A stretch of 64,000 nucleotides of DNA from Saprospiraceae bacterium (GCA_026129545.1 JAHCHX010000001.1:743501-807500); one strand, 5' to 3'; shown: positions 8,721-18,371, counted from the first letter of the stretch. Numbers and translations are program-made. The notes: generated from the letters alone by a model not told the origin.

Positions 8721-8746
8721 CAAAAACAACTTTCAACCATTTCGCT

Positions 8747-9247
8747 ATGAAAAACACGCATTTCCTTTGGCTGATGTCAACATTCATGTTTCTGACGGTC
8801 AGCACCCTGAATGCCCAAATCACCGACAGCCTTTTTGAAACTGAAAAAGAAGCCATCCGCCGCGTGGTCGCCAAAGAAACCGAGGACTATTACCGGCAGG
8901 ACTTCGAGGCATGGAAAAGCAACTTCGTGCAAGCCGACTACTTCCGTCAACACGGCTATTGGGAAGGCTATCCCGAAAAAGTGAAGTACTACAACGGCTT
9001 CGACACCCTTCAGCAGGTCAAGGCCTTGCAGTTCGAGGAAAACCGCACCATCTGGAAAGGTTCTTATGAAAAGCGGTACAACGAAAACTTCCGAATTTTT
9101 GAAAACGTGGCTTGGTACACCTCCGAGCAGGAATCGTTCGACGGAACGACTCACCAGTTTCTCGGCAAATCGGTGGAAATCAGAATTTTGGAAAAACACG
9201 ACGGCAAGTGGAAAATCGCTTACCTGGGTTTTCACTACCTGCCGTAG
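8747..9247 (+). CDS. Secreted NTF2/SnoaL-like domain protein
   Basis: A 166-residue exported protein with a signal peptide (LWLMSTFMFLTVSTLNAQ) and one alpha+beta domain. The pattern is that of the NTF2-like superfamily: an N-terminal helix EKEAIRRVVAKETEDYYRQD, FEAWKSNFVQADYF, then strands ending in HDGKWKIAYLGFHYL. Such domains bind small molecules or act as adaptors; no catalytic residues can be assigned. The frame extends to 8567, but the ATG at 8747 begins the signal peptide. Confidence 0.65.
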   Translation: MKNTHFLWLMSTFMFLTVSTLNAQITDSLFETEKEAIRRVVAKETEDYYRQDFEAWKSNFVQADYFRQHGYWEGYPEKVKYYNGFDTLQQVKALQFEENRTIWKGSYEKRYNENFRIFENVAWYTSEQESFDGTTHQFLGKSVEIRILEKHDGKWKIAYLGFHYLP

Positions 9248-9258
9248 TCCCTTACAAA

Positions 9259-9266
9259 TAACTTTG
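9259..9266 (+). promoter_or_regulatory. -7 promoter element of the sensor kinase gene
   Basis: TAACTTTG matches the Bacteroidota -7 consensus TAnnTTTG, 20 bases before the GTG start at 9287. No matching upstream element is obvious. Confidence 0.45.
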
Positions 9267-9286
9267 CCCAAAATTGAACAAAAGGT

Positions 9287-12200
9287 GTGACTCGACTTGT
9301 CGCCATCGCCCTTGCCCTTGCTCCGCTCTTCGCTGTGCAGGCACAGTTGCCGCAATACCACGCGCAGGTATTCGGGGCGGAGCAAGGCATCGGCGGCGGC
9401 GGCATTGCCGATATGTTCAAAGACAAGCAGCAGTTTTTGTGGGTGGTGAACAACGCCTCGCTTCAGCGATTCGATGGCCGCAACGTGCGCACTTACCCCT
9501 TTGAGCGCAACGTCCGGCAAGCGATTTGCGCGCGCGACAATCGTGTATGGGTTATTTCGGGGCAAAAGGTGTGGCGCAATCACGCAGACAAAGATGGATT
9601 CGGCGAAATGCCCTTCGACACCACCGGCGGCGCCACGCCCATTGCTTTGTTCCAAATGCCCGACCAGCCGTTATGTGTGTTGGCTTTGAATGGACTATTT
9701 GCATGGCGCGACAAGGAAGGCCGTTTCGAGCGCCTGCCCCAATCGCCGCCGATACCCCGCAACTACACCAACCTCTGGCGTTTCGATGTCTGTGGCAACA
9801 CGCTTTTTTACCACGGTAAAGACAGTGTTCATGCCTACGATGTGACGACGCATCAGGCACGTTCGCTGCCTTTTGGACATGAAATCGCATATATGTACGC
9901 GCTCACGCCCGATTTGGTCGCGCTGACCGATTACAACTCGCAGACCTTTTGGTTCGACTTCGCTCGTAGCACGGCCAAACGGCTCGACCCGCGGCGATAC
10001 GGGCTTTCGGAAGGCCGAACCATCGTCGGCATCACGGGCGCAGCGCCTTTGGGCAATGGTCGCTACCTGATGACCTCGCGCGTCGGCACCTTGGTCTACG
10101 ACTTGCCCAAAGACCAGTTCACCCGCGAGCGCATCTATGCTGATGGAAAGCCCCTCGAACTGGAAAATCTCCTGGCGAGGGTTTGGATAGATGAAAACGG
10201 CACCCTCTGGGCGCACAATGTGAACAACATAGTCGCGGCAGGAAACCTGAGCCAGACCCTCGGCCTGCTGCGCAACCCGTACCCCGAACCGCCCAAAGCG
10301 TGGAACAACCGCACCATCGGGGCGGCAGCGGACGACCGCGGCAACCTGTGGTTTGGCGGCGCAGGCGGGTTCAAAAAACTCGACCTGAGCACCGGAAAAG
10401 TAACCCCCTATCACGCCGTGGAAAACGCCACCGACCGGCTTGCCCATCCGAGCGTGCGGGGTATGGGGTTCGACGGGCGCTACGTCGTCGTCGGTCCGAC
10501 CGACAAGGGCGTGTGGCTGTTCGACCCGATTGCGGGCCGGTACCGTCGCCCCGTCTATGCCAGCGACAGCGTGCGCCGCGAATCGGAACGCGACTTCATT
10601 GACCACCTCGCCGTGCTGCGCAACGGCGACATCGTGGTGGCGGGGCGTTTTCACCCCTATCGCATCGAGGCCACGACGTACCGCATGGATTTTATCTCGT
10701 TTCCGGGCGACAGCAGCAATATGAACGCGGTTTTTCAGGACAAACAAGGCAGGGTTTGGTTGGGCTCCCACGGAGCCGTTTTTTGCCTCGACGAAAATTA
10801 CCGCCTGCTCGCCACATATCCCTCCGAGAACGTTTTTTGCCTGCTTGGAGGCAGCACGGACGACGAGTTGCTAATCGGCACGGAAAAAGGGTTGCGTCAC
10901 CTCTCGCTCCGCGCTGGCGCTACCAGGATGGACACCGTCCCAACTCCTGCGGAGGGCAACGGCATCACCAGCATGTTGCGAGACTCCCTGCAACGGCTTT
11001 GGTTAGGCTCTCTCGGCGGGCTTTTTCTGGCCGACCGAAACCTGACCGTTTTTAAAAAATTCGACTTCGCCGACAACATACAAGGCTTGGTGTTCAATGG
11101 CAGTTCTTGCCTCCAAGCGAGCAACGGCATGGCCTTTTTCGGCGGCATCAACGGCATCAATTATTTTTATCCTGAAAAAATCGCCATGGACGCTCATCGG
11201 CTCTCCGTCAGCATACAATCAGTGCGCATCAACGACCGCGACAGCGTGGCTTGGTGGCAGCCTGCGACAAAATTTGAGGTGCCTTTTGGTCAAAACACCT
11301 TGAGTTTTGAGGTGGCGGCGCCCTATTTCAACAACGCGGGCAAAGTGCAGTACCGCTACCGGCTCACGGGGCAGTCGGACGAATGGGTCAGCAACGGCGT
11401 GAGCAACCAAATCCGGCTGGCCAAACTGCCGGCGGGCGACTATCGGCTCGAAGTGGCGGCGAGCATCACGGGCAATGTGTGGCACGAAGCGCCCGAGGCG
11501 CTCGAGTTCAGCGTGTTGCCGCCGTTTTGGCAGACGTGGCCGTTCAGGCTTGGCGTGTTGGCGGCGCTGTCCGGCCTCTTGTTCGCCTTTGTTCGGTTCA
11601 GAGAAAATCGTTTGAAAAAACAACAACAAGCGCAGTTGGAATTGGAAAAACTGCAAAACACCAACCTGCTCTACCAACTCGAAACCGAACAGGTCATCAA
11701 CTATTTCAGCCGCTCCATCGCTGCCAAAAGCACGGTGGAGGAGGCGCTGTGGGGTGTGGCGCAGCAGTGTATCGCCCGCTTGGGTTGGGAGGACTGCGTG
11801 ATTTACCTGCTCGACGCGGAGCGCAACGTGCTGGTGCAAAAAGCCGCTTGGGGGCAAAAATCCGCTGCCGGGCAAACCATCGTCAACCCCATCGAAATTC
11901 CCGTCGGGCAGGGTATCGTGGGCGCGGTGGCTGCCACCGGGAAAGCCGAACTGCTCCACGACGCCGCCGCCGACCCGCGCTACATTGTGGACGATGCCGC
12001 CCGCGCCTCCGAACTCGCCGTGCCCATTCTGGCCGAGGGCCGCGTCATCGGCGTGATTGACAGCGAACACTCGCAGCAACATTTTTTCACCCCCTGGCAC
12101 TTGCAAATCCTGACGGCCATCGCCTCCCTGTGCAGCAACAAAATCGCATTGGCGCAAACCGAGGAGGAAAAACGCCGCGCCTTGCTGGAAGCAGTGGAAA

Positions 12201-12841
12201 ACCAGCGCCAAGCCGCCGAAGCGAAACTACAGAGCATGCGCCTGCAGATGAACCCGCACTTTTTGTTCAACGCGCTCAATTCCATCCAGCAAATGACGCT
12301 GAGCGGCAACGGCGACGGCGCTGCCATGTACCTTTCCAAATTCTCCAAACTGCTGCGCATGGTGCTCGCCCACAGCGACCACGAGCAGGTCAGCCTGCGC
12401 GAGGAAATGGCCATGCTCCGGCTCTACCTCGAACTCGAATCGCTGCGCTTCGACGACACCTTCGACTACACCCTCGACTGCCAGGACGCTCTCGACCAAG
12501 ATGAATTCAAAGTGCCGCCCCTGCTCATCCAACCCTTTGTGGAAAACGCGATATGGCACGGGCTGCTCCACAAAGAAGGGCATCGCCACCTCAAAATTCA
12601 CTTCGACACCACGACCGACGACCGCCTCCGATGCACCATCGAGGACAACGGCATAGGCCGCGCTGCCGCCCAAACATTTTCCCGCAACGGCGCGCACGCC
12701 GGCACCGCCACGCGCGTCGGTAACGAACGCATCGAAACCCTCAACCGCCGATATGGGCAGGACAATACGCTGGAAATTGTTGATTTGCAGGATGCAAACG
12801 GCATCTCAGCGGGAACAAGAGTTGTGATAGAATTCGATTGA
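9287..12841 (+). CDS. Propeller-sensor histidine kinase of LytS type with GAF domain
   Basis: A 1184-residue membrane sensor. It starts at GTG with a signal peptide (LVAIALALAPLFAVQAQ). About 620 residues of two-component-regulator propeller repeats follow (FKDKQQFLWVVNNASLQRF, DRGNLWFGGAGGFKKLD). Then come a Y_Y_Y domain (about 662-745), one membrane helix (about 753-770), a coiled coil, a GAF domain (about 800-945) and a LytS-type kinase. The phospho-accepting His is in LQMNPHFLFNALNS near residue 988, and the ATPase part has PFVENAIWHGL and IEDNGIGRAAA. The regulator gene starts 30 bases downstream, so they should form a two-component pair. Ligand and targets are unknown. Confidence 0.9.
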   Translation: MTRLVAIALALAPLFAVQAQLPQYHAQVFGAEQGIGGGGIADMFKDKQQFLWVVNNASLQRFDGRNVRTYPFERNVRQAICARDNRVWVISGQKVWRNHADKDGFGEMPFDTTGGATPIALFQMPDQPLCVLALNGLFAWRDKEGRFERLPQSPPIPRNYTNLWRFDVCGNTLFYHGKDSVHAYDVTTHQARSLPFGHEIAYMYALTPDLVALTDYNSQTFWFDFARSTAKRLDPRRYGLSEGRTIVGITGAAPLGNGRYLMTSRVGTLVYDLPKDQFTRERIYADGKPLELENLLARVWIDENGTLWAHNVNNIVAAGNLSQTLGLLRNPYPEPPKAWNNRTIGAAADDRGNLWFGGAGGFKKLDLSTGKVTPYHAVENATDRLAHPSVRGMGFDGRYVVVGPTDKGVWLFDPIAGRYRRPVYASDSVRRESERDFIDHLAVLRNGDIVVAGRFHPYRIEATTYRMDFISFPGDSSNMNAVFQDKQGRVWLGSHGAVFCLDENYRLLATYPSENVFCLLGGSTDDELLIGTEKGLRHLSLRAGATRMDTVPTPAEGNGITSMLRDSLQRLWLGSLGGLFLADRNLTVFKKFDFADNIQGLVFNGSSCLQASNGMAFFGGINGINYFYPEKIAMDAHRLSVSIQSVRINDRDSVAWWQPATKFEVPFGQNTLSFEVAAPYFNNAGKVQYRYRLTGQSDEWVSNGVSNQIRLAKLPAGDYRLEVAASITGNVWHEAPEALEFSVLPPFWQTWPFRLGVLAALSGLLFAFVRFRENRLKKQQQAQLELEKLQNTNLLYQLETEQVINYFSRSIAAKSTVEEALWGVAQQCIARLGWEDCVIYLLDAERNVLVQKAAWGQKSAAGQTIVNPIEIPVGQGIVGAVAATGKAELLHDAAADPRYIVDDAARASELAVPILAEGRVIGVIDSEHSQQHFFTPWHLQILTAIASLCSNKIALAQTEEEKRRALLEAVENQRQAAEAKLQSMRLQMNPHFLFNALNSIQQMTLSGNGDGAAMYLSKFSKLLRMVLAHSDHEQVSLREEMAMLRLYLELESLRFDDTFDYTLDCQDALDQDEFKVPPLLIQPFVENAIWHGLLHKEGHRHLKIHFDTTTDDRLRCTIEDNGIGRAAAQTFSRNGAHAGTATRVGNERIETLNRRYGQDNTLEIVDLQDANGISAGTRVVIEFD

Positions 12842-12870
12842 AAATGACCTAATGACGAAATGACGAAACC

Positions 12871-13614
12871 ATGCTCAAAGCCCTCATCATTGACGACGAA
12901 CCCCGCGCTTCCGGCATCCTCGAACTGATGCTCGAACGGTTCGTGCCTGAAATAGAGCGGGTGTGGTGCTGCAACGACGCGCGCCGGGCTGCCGCCATGA
13001 TTCACGACCTGAAACCCGACCTCGTGTTTCTCGATATCCGAATGCCCTACATGGACGGCTTCGAAGTGCTCAGCCAAATCCGCGACAAACGTTTCAAAAT
13101 CATCTTCACCACCGCCTACAACGAGTACACCTTGCAGGCCATCCGATTCAGCGCCTTCGACTACCTGCTCAAGCCCGTGGACGTGCAGGAACTCATCAAC
13201 GCCGTGCAACGCTACCTCGCCAGCCGCGACGAACTGGCCTTCCAGCCAGAACAGTTGCGCAACATACTCGCCAACCTGCAAACCAACGCGCCCGACCAAT
13301 TCCGCCTCGCCGTGCCTACCAAAGACGGCATTCATTTTTTCCTGCCCTCCGAAATCGTGCGTCTCGAAGCGATGGGCGCTTACACGCAAATCCACCTGGC
13401 CAACAAACGGCACCTGCTTGTTTCCAAAACCCTCGGCGAATACGAGGAACTGCTCCGCGAACACGGCTTCCTGCGCACCCACAAATCGCACTTGGTCAAT
13501 CGCGCCTTTGTCTCCTTCCTCGACCACGAGGGCTTTGTGGTGCTGCGCGACGGCGTGCGGGTGGAAGTGTCGCGCCGGCGCAAGGAGGAAGTGGGCGCGT
13601 CGTTGAGAGGGTAG
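12871..13614 (+). CDS. LytTR-family response regulator
   Basis: A 247-residue partner of the upstream LytS-type kinase. The receiver domain (1-120) has the acidic pair DDE near residues 7-9, the phospho-accepting D55 in LVFLDIRMPYMDGFEVL, the switch Thr in IIFTTAYNEY, and the Lys in DYLLKPVD. A LytTR DNA-binding domain fills residues ~145-245 (FFLPSEIVRLEAMGAYTQIH, FLRTHKSHLVN). The pair arrangement and short gap indicate one operon. The 295 bases after it hold only small hairpins (for example CACCTC-TTC-GAGGTG). Confidence 0.92.
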   Translation: MLKALIIDDEPRASGILELMLERFVPEIERVWCCNDARRAAAMIHDLKPDLVFLDIRMPYMDGFEVLSQIRDKRFKIIFTTAYNEYTLQAIRFSAFDYLLKPVDVQELINAVQRYLASRDELAFQPEQLRNILANLQTNAPDQFRLAVPTKDGIHFFLPSEIVRLEAMGAYTQIHLANKRHLLVSKTLGEYEELLREHGFLRTHKSHLVNRAFVSFLDHEGFVVLRDGVRVEVSRRRKEEVGASLRG

Positions 13615-13892
13615 GGTGCTGCCAAAAACAGTTTCTTGCTGTGATTTCGGAGATATTCGACCTAACGGAGGGCGCTTAACCAACTGATTCCCAGTTTTTA
13701 CCAACACCTCACCTCTTCGAGGTGCTGAAATGAATTTGGAGAAATCAAACGTTTGCGGCATTTGAAATTTTATAAACATTTAGGCAAGGGGGGGCTTGCC
13801 ACGTGTCTGGGCATAAAAGCATGACCTGTCCAAAATCATGACCGTCTAACAAACCCCGGCGAACCAAAGTATATTTTGATAGTGACTTTGAC

Positions 13893-13900
13893 TACTTTTG
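13893..13900 (+). promoter_or_regulatory. -7 element directly before the desulfhydrase-like gene
   Basis: TACTTTTG fits TAnnTTTG and lies nine bases before the ATG at 13910, implying a transcript with almost no leader. This also argues against the in-frame TTG at 13898, which lies inside the promoter. Confidence 0.45.
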
Positions 13901-13909
13901 TCACTCTTC

Positions 13910-14884
13910 ATGCTTTTCGATGAACCCATATCGCCACTAGAACATATCGCCGAACATCCCGGAAAGGAAGCAGGCATATCCTTGTTTGTCAAGCGTGACG
14001 ACCTTCTGCACCCCCACATTCAGGGCAACAAGTGGCGTAAGCTCGAGCCAATCATCCCGATGGTGAAGCAATCGTATCCCAGCGGCATCATCACTTTTGG
14101 CGGGCCGTTTTCCAATCATCTTCACGCGGTGGCAGTGGCGGGGCGCGTGTTCGACATTCCCACCTTCGGCATCGTGCGCGGAGAGCACGCCGATTTGAAC
14201 AACCCCACGCTCCAAGCCTGTTGGTCCAATGGCATGATGCTTTTTCGCATCACCAAAGAGGAATACGACGCTTGCAAAAACCGTGGGGAGGAGTTGCTTG
14301 GGCGCGATTTGCCAAGACATTACATTTTGCCGGAAGGGGGTGCTACTGGCATGGCTGTAGAAAATTGCTCGAACATCGCGTGGGAAATTTTCATCCAACT
14401 GCTTCAATTTGACCAGACTCGCCAATTGCCCCAGCCACTTTATATCTGCGTGTCTGCCGGGACGGGCTGCACGGCAGCGGGCATCGTGCATGGCTTCGAC
14501 GTTGACAATGGCCAAGTCTTGGTGTTTCCGGTGATGAACAAAGGCTTCGACACACGATATGTGCTTGATTTACTGGAAGAAACCCATGTGCGCAGCAGGG
14601 ACGAACTTGTTGAGTTGGAACGGCGATTCAGCATCGTGCGCGACTACGAGTTCGGCGGATTTGCAAAAAAACACGAGGCGTTGCTCAAGTTTGCCCGAGA
14701 CTTTCATGCACAAACAAGCATCCTGCTCGACCCCGTTTATACCTCGAAAATGATGTTTGGCATCTTCGATATGCTTGCCAAAGGCGATTTTTTGCCGGGC
14801 AGCACCGTGGTGGCGGTGCATACGGGCGGCTTGCAGGGCTGGGAGGGGTTTAGCGAAAGATATGGGGAGCCACTGTTTTTTTGA
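13910..14884 (+). CDS. PLP-dependent D-cysteine desulfhydrase / ACC deaminase family protein
   Basis: Fold-type II PLP enzyme of about 324 residues. The family includes D-cysteine desulfhydrase and 1-aminocyclopropane-1-carboxylate deaminase. Visible features are LFVKRDDLLHPHIQGNKWRKLE, whose second-to-last Lys region holds the Schiff-base Lys (NKWRK), FGGPFSNHLHAVAVAG for PLP and substrate contacts, and the glycine loop VSAGTGCTAAGIVHG for the phosphate. The C-terminus has VAVHTGGLQGW. Substrate cannot be decided; Bacteroidota members are usually listed only as pyridoxal-phosphate-dependent. The start is the ATG just after a -7 element. Confidence 0.8.
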   Translation: MLFDEPISPLEHIAEHPGKEAGISLFVKRDDLLHPHIQGNKWRKLEPIIPMVKQSYPSGIITFGGPFSNHLHAVAVAGRVFDIPTFGIVRGEHADLNNPTLQACWSNGMMLFRITKEEYDACKNRGEELLGRDLPRHYILPEGGATGMAVENCSNIAWEIFIQLLQFDQTRQLPQPLYICVSAGTGCTAAGIVHGFDVDNGQVLVFPVMNKGFDTRYVLDLLEETHVRSRDELVELERRFSIVRDYEFGGFAKKHEALLKFARDFHAQTSILLDPVYTSKMMFGIFDMLAKGDFLPGSTVVAVHTGGLQGWEGFSERYGEPLFF

Positions 14885-14888
14885 AATA

Positions 14889-14993
14889 TATGCCTTGATT
14901 CGCTAGGATTTGTTAGATGAATATGATTGATGTTCTTGATTTTGAACAGATTGCGATTGCAGCCATGCCCAAAACCTAACGGCGCGAAGTATA
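14889..14993. repeat. Dispersed ~105-bp element, copy 2
   Basis: Starts TATGCCTTGATTCGCTAGG and ends GCGCGAAGTATA. Same core as the copies at 3096, 35706, 40413 and 49756. It begins five bases after the stop of the PLP enzyme gene. Confidence 0.8.
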
Positions 14994-15088
14994 GCAAAAG
15001 CTTAGACCGGACAGCAACAAGGGTGGAAACAAATAACAAAACCGCCTTGCCGATTTGCACGACAAGGCGGTTGGTTCAAAAGGGGCAT

Positions 15089-15661
15089 CTACTGGCGCGG
15101 GCTTGCTGAGCGCGATTTGGTGCCCGGAGCGGAAGGGGCGGGTTTGGCGGTCGGCGTTGGGCGTGTTTTCACCTTGGCGGTAGAGGCCGGGTTGCGCCGC
15201 TGGGTTTGTGGTGGTTGGGTTTGTGGCTGCTGACGGGAATTGTTGCCACGGTCGGTGATGCCCCAGTCGTTGCCTCGCTCGTCGTTGCGGTCATTTCGGC
15301 CTCGGCGGTGGCGAGCTTCATCGTCGTCGCAATCGCGCTTTTTGTTGCTTTGGCAACAATGCTGGGTACAAGCGCAGTCCTGTTTCCCATTGCGGTTTTT
15401 ATGCTTGCCGTAGTGATTGCCTTTCCCTTTGCAATCATTGTGTTTCCTCGATTTTTTCTGCTTCTGGCATTTGTGACAATTGCAGTGTGCGCGGTCATAG
15501 TTGCGGCTGTTGAAAATGTCGAGATGCTGTTCTGCTGTTTGTCGTGCAAGCTGTATGGCATCAGTTGACGATGGGGGGCTAGCGTATGTAAGTGATTGGG
15601 CCTGAACAGCGACGGCTGTTGCCGCAGCAAAGAGAACACTGAAAACAAGATGCTTCTTCAT
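15089..15661 (-). CDS. Secreted Cys/His-rich basic protein, unknown
   Basis: A 190-residue exported protein. The ATG at 15661 gives a signal peptide (HLVFSVLFAAATAVAVQAQ). The middle is packed with Cys, His and Lys (HCNCHKCQKQKKSRKHNDC, CACTQHCCQSNKKRDCDDD), suggesting metal binding or extensive disulphides. The last ~80 residues are low complexity (Arg, Asn, Pro, Gln, Thr). The longer frame to 16000 has no plausible start. No family recognised. A second exported low-complexity gene lies 190 bases upstream on the same strand. Confidence 0.55.
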   Translation of the reverse strand: MKKHLVFSVLFAAATAVAVQAQSLTYASPPSSTDAIQLARQTAEQHLDIFNSRNYDRAHCNCHKCQKQKKSRKHNDCKGKGNHYGKHKNRNGKQDCACTQHCCQSNKKRDCDDDEARHRRGRNDRNDERGNDWGITDRGNNSRQQPQTQPPQTQRRNPASTAKVKTRPTPTAKPAPSAPGTKSRSASPRQ

Positions 15662-15851
15662 GGGTAAAATGTTTTTTGTGAAGAATGAATTTACCCATTT
15701 GTGCAGATAGACGAGCAAAGGGAACCACTCTCGGAGCAACCTTAACAGAATGCTAACCAAGCGGCTCCTCCCCAAAAACAAACCCCGCAATCCCGAGTTA
15801 CCGGGATGCGGGGCATTGCTCTCATGGTATGTTTGCTCCTTGGAGCGGTAG

Positions 15852-16286
15852 TTATGGGTTTCCACCACGCTCGCGCTGATTGGGCGTGGTTTCGGATGGC
15901 TGCTTTTTTGGCTCAGCCTTTTTTTGTTGAGGCTCTTGTTGTTTTGCTGGTTGAGGCACATCGCCGCTCGGTTTTTTGTTCTGAGATGCGGGCCGAGCAT
16001 CTTGCCGGGCTTCGTCAGTGGTGGGTCGCTGTTTTGCCTTTTTTGCTTTGCTTTGTCCCTTGGCTTTGCCTTTGTTGTCTTTTTGTTTTTCCATCATGTC
16101 CTTTTCACCGCCTTTGCCTTTTCCGCTATATGCGGCACCGTCGGATTTTTCTTCTGCTTTTTTCATCTGTTCGGTTTTGTCTTTTGAAACGGCAGGACGT
16201 TGTGCGGGAGATGGTTCTGTTTGTGACCACGCTTTAGCAAAAGTGATGAGGCCAAAAACGAAAGTGAGGACGAGTGCTTTTTTCAT
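15852..16286 (-). CDS. Secreted Lys/Gln-rich low-complexity protein
   Basis: A 144-residue protein with a signal peptide (ALVLTFVFGLITFAKAWSQ) and then an almost entirely hydrophilic, disordered sequence dominated by Lys, Gln, Glu and Pro (EKQKDNKGKAKGQSKAKKAK). No domain. It could be an envelope-associated polycation. Composition alone makes homology calls unreliable. The clean signal peptide and its position upstream of a similar gene support it being real. Confidence 0.5.
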   Translation of the reverse strand: MKKALVLTFVFGLITFAKAWSQTEPSPAQRPAVSKDKTEQMKKAEEKSDGAAYSGKGKGGEKDMMEKQKDNKGKAKGQSKAKKAKQRPTTDEARQDARPASQNKKPSGDVPQPAKQQEPQQKKAEPKKQPSETTPNQRERGGNP

Positions 16287-16448
16287 GTCTGAAAGCGGTT
16301 GGTGAGAAAATCGAACTATAAACGTTTCAGAAACGAAAGGTCACCACCCTTTGTTGGTAGCTAATGGATATTTACTTGAAAATAGCGTTTTTTCGCGCTC
16401 AATAGCCTCGTAATAAAACCAGCAATTCCGCAAATCAACATTTCAACT

Positions 16449-17726
16449 ATGAAATCGCCTAACCGTCGCAGCTTTATCCGCCAAACCGCTACCTTGCTTG
16501 GTGGGCTTGCCTTGCACCAGCATTTTGCTTCAGCCTTCCCGACCGTACCAACTATGCCGACAGACCGAATCAATCCTTTGGATGCCGATGAGGAAGAATT
16601 CTGGCGGCAAATTCGTCAGGCTTTCGCAGCTAATCCGAACATCATCAACCTCAATAATGGGGGCGTGTGCCCCTCGCCCCGTGCCACGATGGATGCTTTG
16701 GATTACTACAACCGTATGTGTAGCGAAGCTCCTTCGTACTATATGTGGCGAATACTTGACGAGGGGCGTGAGCCGCTTCGCTTCAATCTGGCACAGCTCG
16801 CTGGCGTGAGTCCCGATGAAATCGCGCTCAACCGCAACGCGACCGAGGCGCTCAATACCATCATCTTCGGATTGCCGCTCAAGGCTGGCGATGAAGTGGT
16901 GCTCTCGAAGTATGACTACCCAAACATGATAAATGCTTGGAAACAACGTGAGCAGCGCGATGGAATCAAACTCGTCTGGGTGGATTTGGATTTGCCTTCC
17001 GAAAACGAGGAGTACCTCGTGAATGCGTTTGTGTCGAAGTTTTCGGCCAAAACCCGACTGGTTCACCTCACCCATGTCATCAATTGGAATGGCCAGATTC
17101 TGCCCGTGCGCAGCATCGCCGACAAAGCCCACGCACGAGGTATTGAGGTATTGGTGGATGCCGCACACTCATTTGCGGTGCTCGACTACAAAATACCGGA
17201 TTTGAACTGCGATTACTGGGGCACGAGCCTGCACAAATTTCTCTGCGGACCTTTTGGCAGTGGCTTGATGTGGGTGAGAAAAGATAAAATAGCGAGTCTG
17301 TGGCCGTTGCTTTCCAGCCCTGAGCCTACGAGCGACAACATCCGCAAATTCGAGGCGCTGGGAACGCGCAGTTTCCCCATCGAAATGGCGGTAGGCTATT
17401 CGCTTGATTTGCACAACTTTATCGGCGGTGCTCGCAAGCGTTCGCGTCTTCATTTCCTCAAAAATTACTGGATGGAACGTGTGCGCGAAGTGCCGGGCAT
17501 AAAATTCTACACCAATCCGCATCCCAACTGGAGTTGCGCCATTGGCAATTTTGGCTTAGAGGGGAAAAAGCCCGGCGACGTGGCTGCCGAGCTGTTCAAC
17601 AAGTGGAAAATCCACACCGTTGCTATTGAGTGGGAAAAAATCAGCGGGGTGCGCGTCACGCCTAATGTTTATACTACAACAAACGAACTGGACAAACTTG
17701 TGATGGCGATTAGGGGAATGGTTTGA
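16449..17726 (+). CDS. Class V aminotransferase-fold PLP enzyme with Tat signal
   Basis: A 425-residue PLP enzyme of the isopenicillin-N epimerase / cysteine desulfurase fold. The N-terminus carries a twin-arginine signal (NRRSFIRQTATLLGGLALH), so it is probably exported folded to the periplasm, which is less usual for this fold. Fold marks are LNRNATEALNTIIFGL, VLSKYDYPNMINAW, LVDAAHSFAVLDY with the PLP-binding Asp, and YWGTSLHKFLCGPFGSG, where the Lys of SLHK would form the Schiff base. Substrate unknown. It stands alone on the strand, followed by a large inverted-repeat cluster. Confidence 0.8.
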   Translation: MKSPNRRSFIRQTATLLGGLALHQHFASAFPTVPTMPTDRINPLDADEEEFWRQIRQAFAANPNIINLNNGGVCPSPRATMDALDYYNRMCSEAPSYYMWRILDEGREPLRFNLAQLAGVSPDEIALNRNATEALNTIIFGLPLKAGDEVVLSKYDYPNMINAWKQREQRDGIKLVWVDLDLPSENEEYLVNAFVSKFSAKTRLVHLTHVINWNGQILPVRSIADKAHARGIEVLVDAAHSFAVLDYKIPDLNCDYWGTSLHKFLCGPFGSGLMWVRKDKIASLWPLLSSPEPTSDNIRKFEALGTRSFPIEMAVGYSLDLHNFIGGARKRSRLHFLKNYWMERVREVPGIKFYTNPHPNWSCAIGNFGLEGKKPGDVAAELFNKWKIHTVAIEWEKISGVRVTPNVYTTTNELDKLVMAIRGMV

Positions 17727-17735
17727 GTTGGTTGA

Positions 17736-18331
17736 GGGCTTGTCCGGCCAAGCGGAGCGGGTTCGATTTACGATTTACGATTTACGATTGATTCGATTTA
17801 CGATTTACGATTGCCCGGCCAAGCGGAGCGGACGGGGGGGGGAGATTGGGCAGATGGTTGTTTTTGCCGAGAGTATCCACAAAACTGTGTCACCCCAATT
17901 GGGGCAATGAGAAAACACAGAGACACGGGGGCGCAGGGTTTTGGCTTTCAATAATTTACGCTCCTTGTGCCGCGCTTGGGTCTTTTGACCCCGCACGCAT
18001 AGTGTCCGATAATCAAGCGGTTGGCGCGGGGTCAAAAGACCCAAGCGCGGCGTTTCAAGGTTGGAGAAAGCGACGTTGACACAGTTTTCTGAACAGTCTC
18101 GACACGCTTTTCTGAAGTCTCTCTTTTGCCAAGTGCATCTATCTTTGCCCGAAGCCAAAACCGCTATCTGTCCAATCTTACCCCCCCGTCCGCTCCGCTT
18201 GGCCGGGCAATCGTAAATCGTAAATCTTAAATCGTAAATCTTAAATCGTAAATCGTAAATCTTAAATCGTAAATCGTAAATCGTAAATCGTAAATCGAAC
18301 CCGCTCCGCTTGGCCGGACAAGCCCTCAAAC
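17736..18331. repeat. Nested inverted-repeat cluster with GATTTAC heptamers
   Basis: Left arm (17736-17838): GGCTTGTCCGGCCAAGCGG, GATTTAC tracts, then GCCCGGCCAAGCGGAGCGG. Right arm (18181-18331): the same parts inverted and with more heptamers. Between them lies a second perfect inverted pair of 26 bases, 17969-17994 and 18026-18051, with core GGGTCTTTTGACCCC. No gene. Related GC-rich pieces recur at 20449, 28871, 45286 and 61130. Confidence 0.7.
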
Positions 18332-18371
18332 CAGAAACCTTCAAACAACTCAAACAGCTCAAACCTAAACC

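Noticed and set aside
18140..18147. TATCTTTG as promoter of the enoyl-CoA hydratase gene
   Set aside because: It is a -7-like word but lies about 225 bases upstream with the heptamer tract in between and no upstream element at 19-21 bases.
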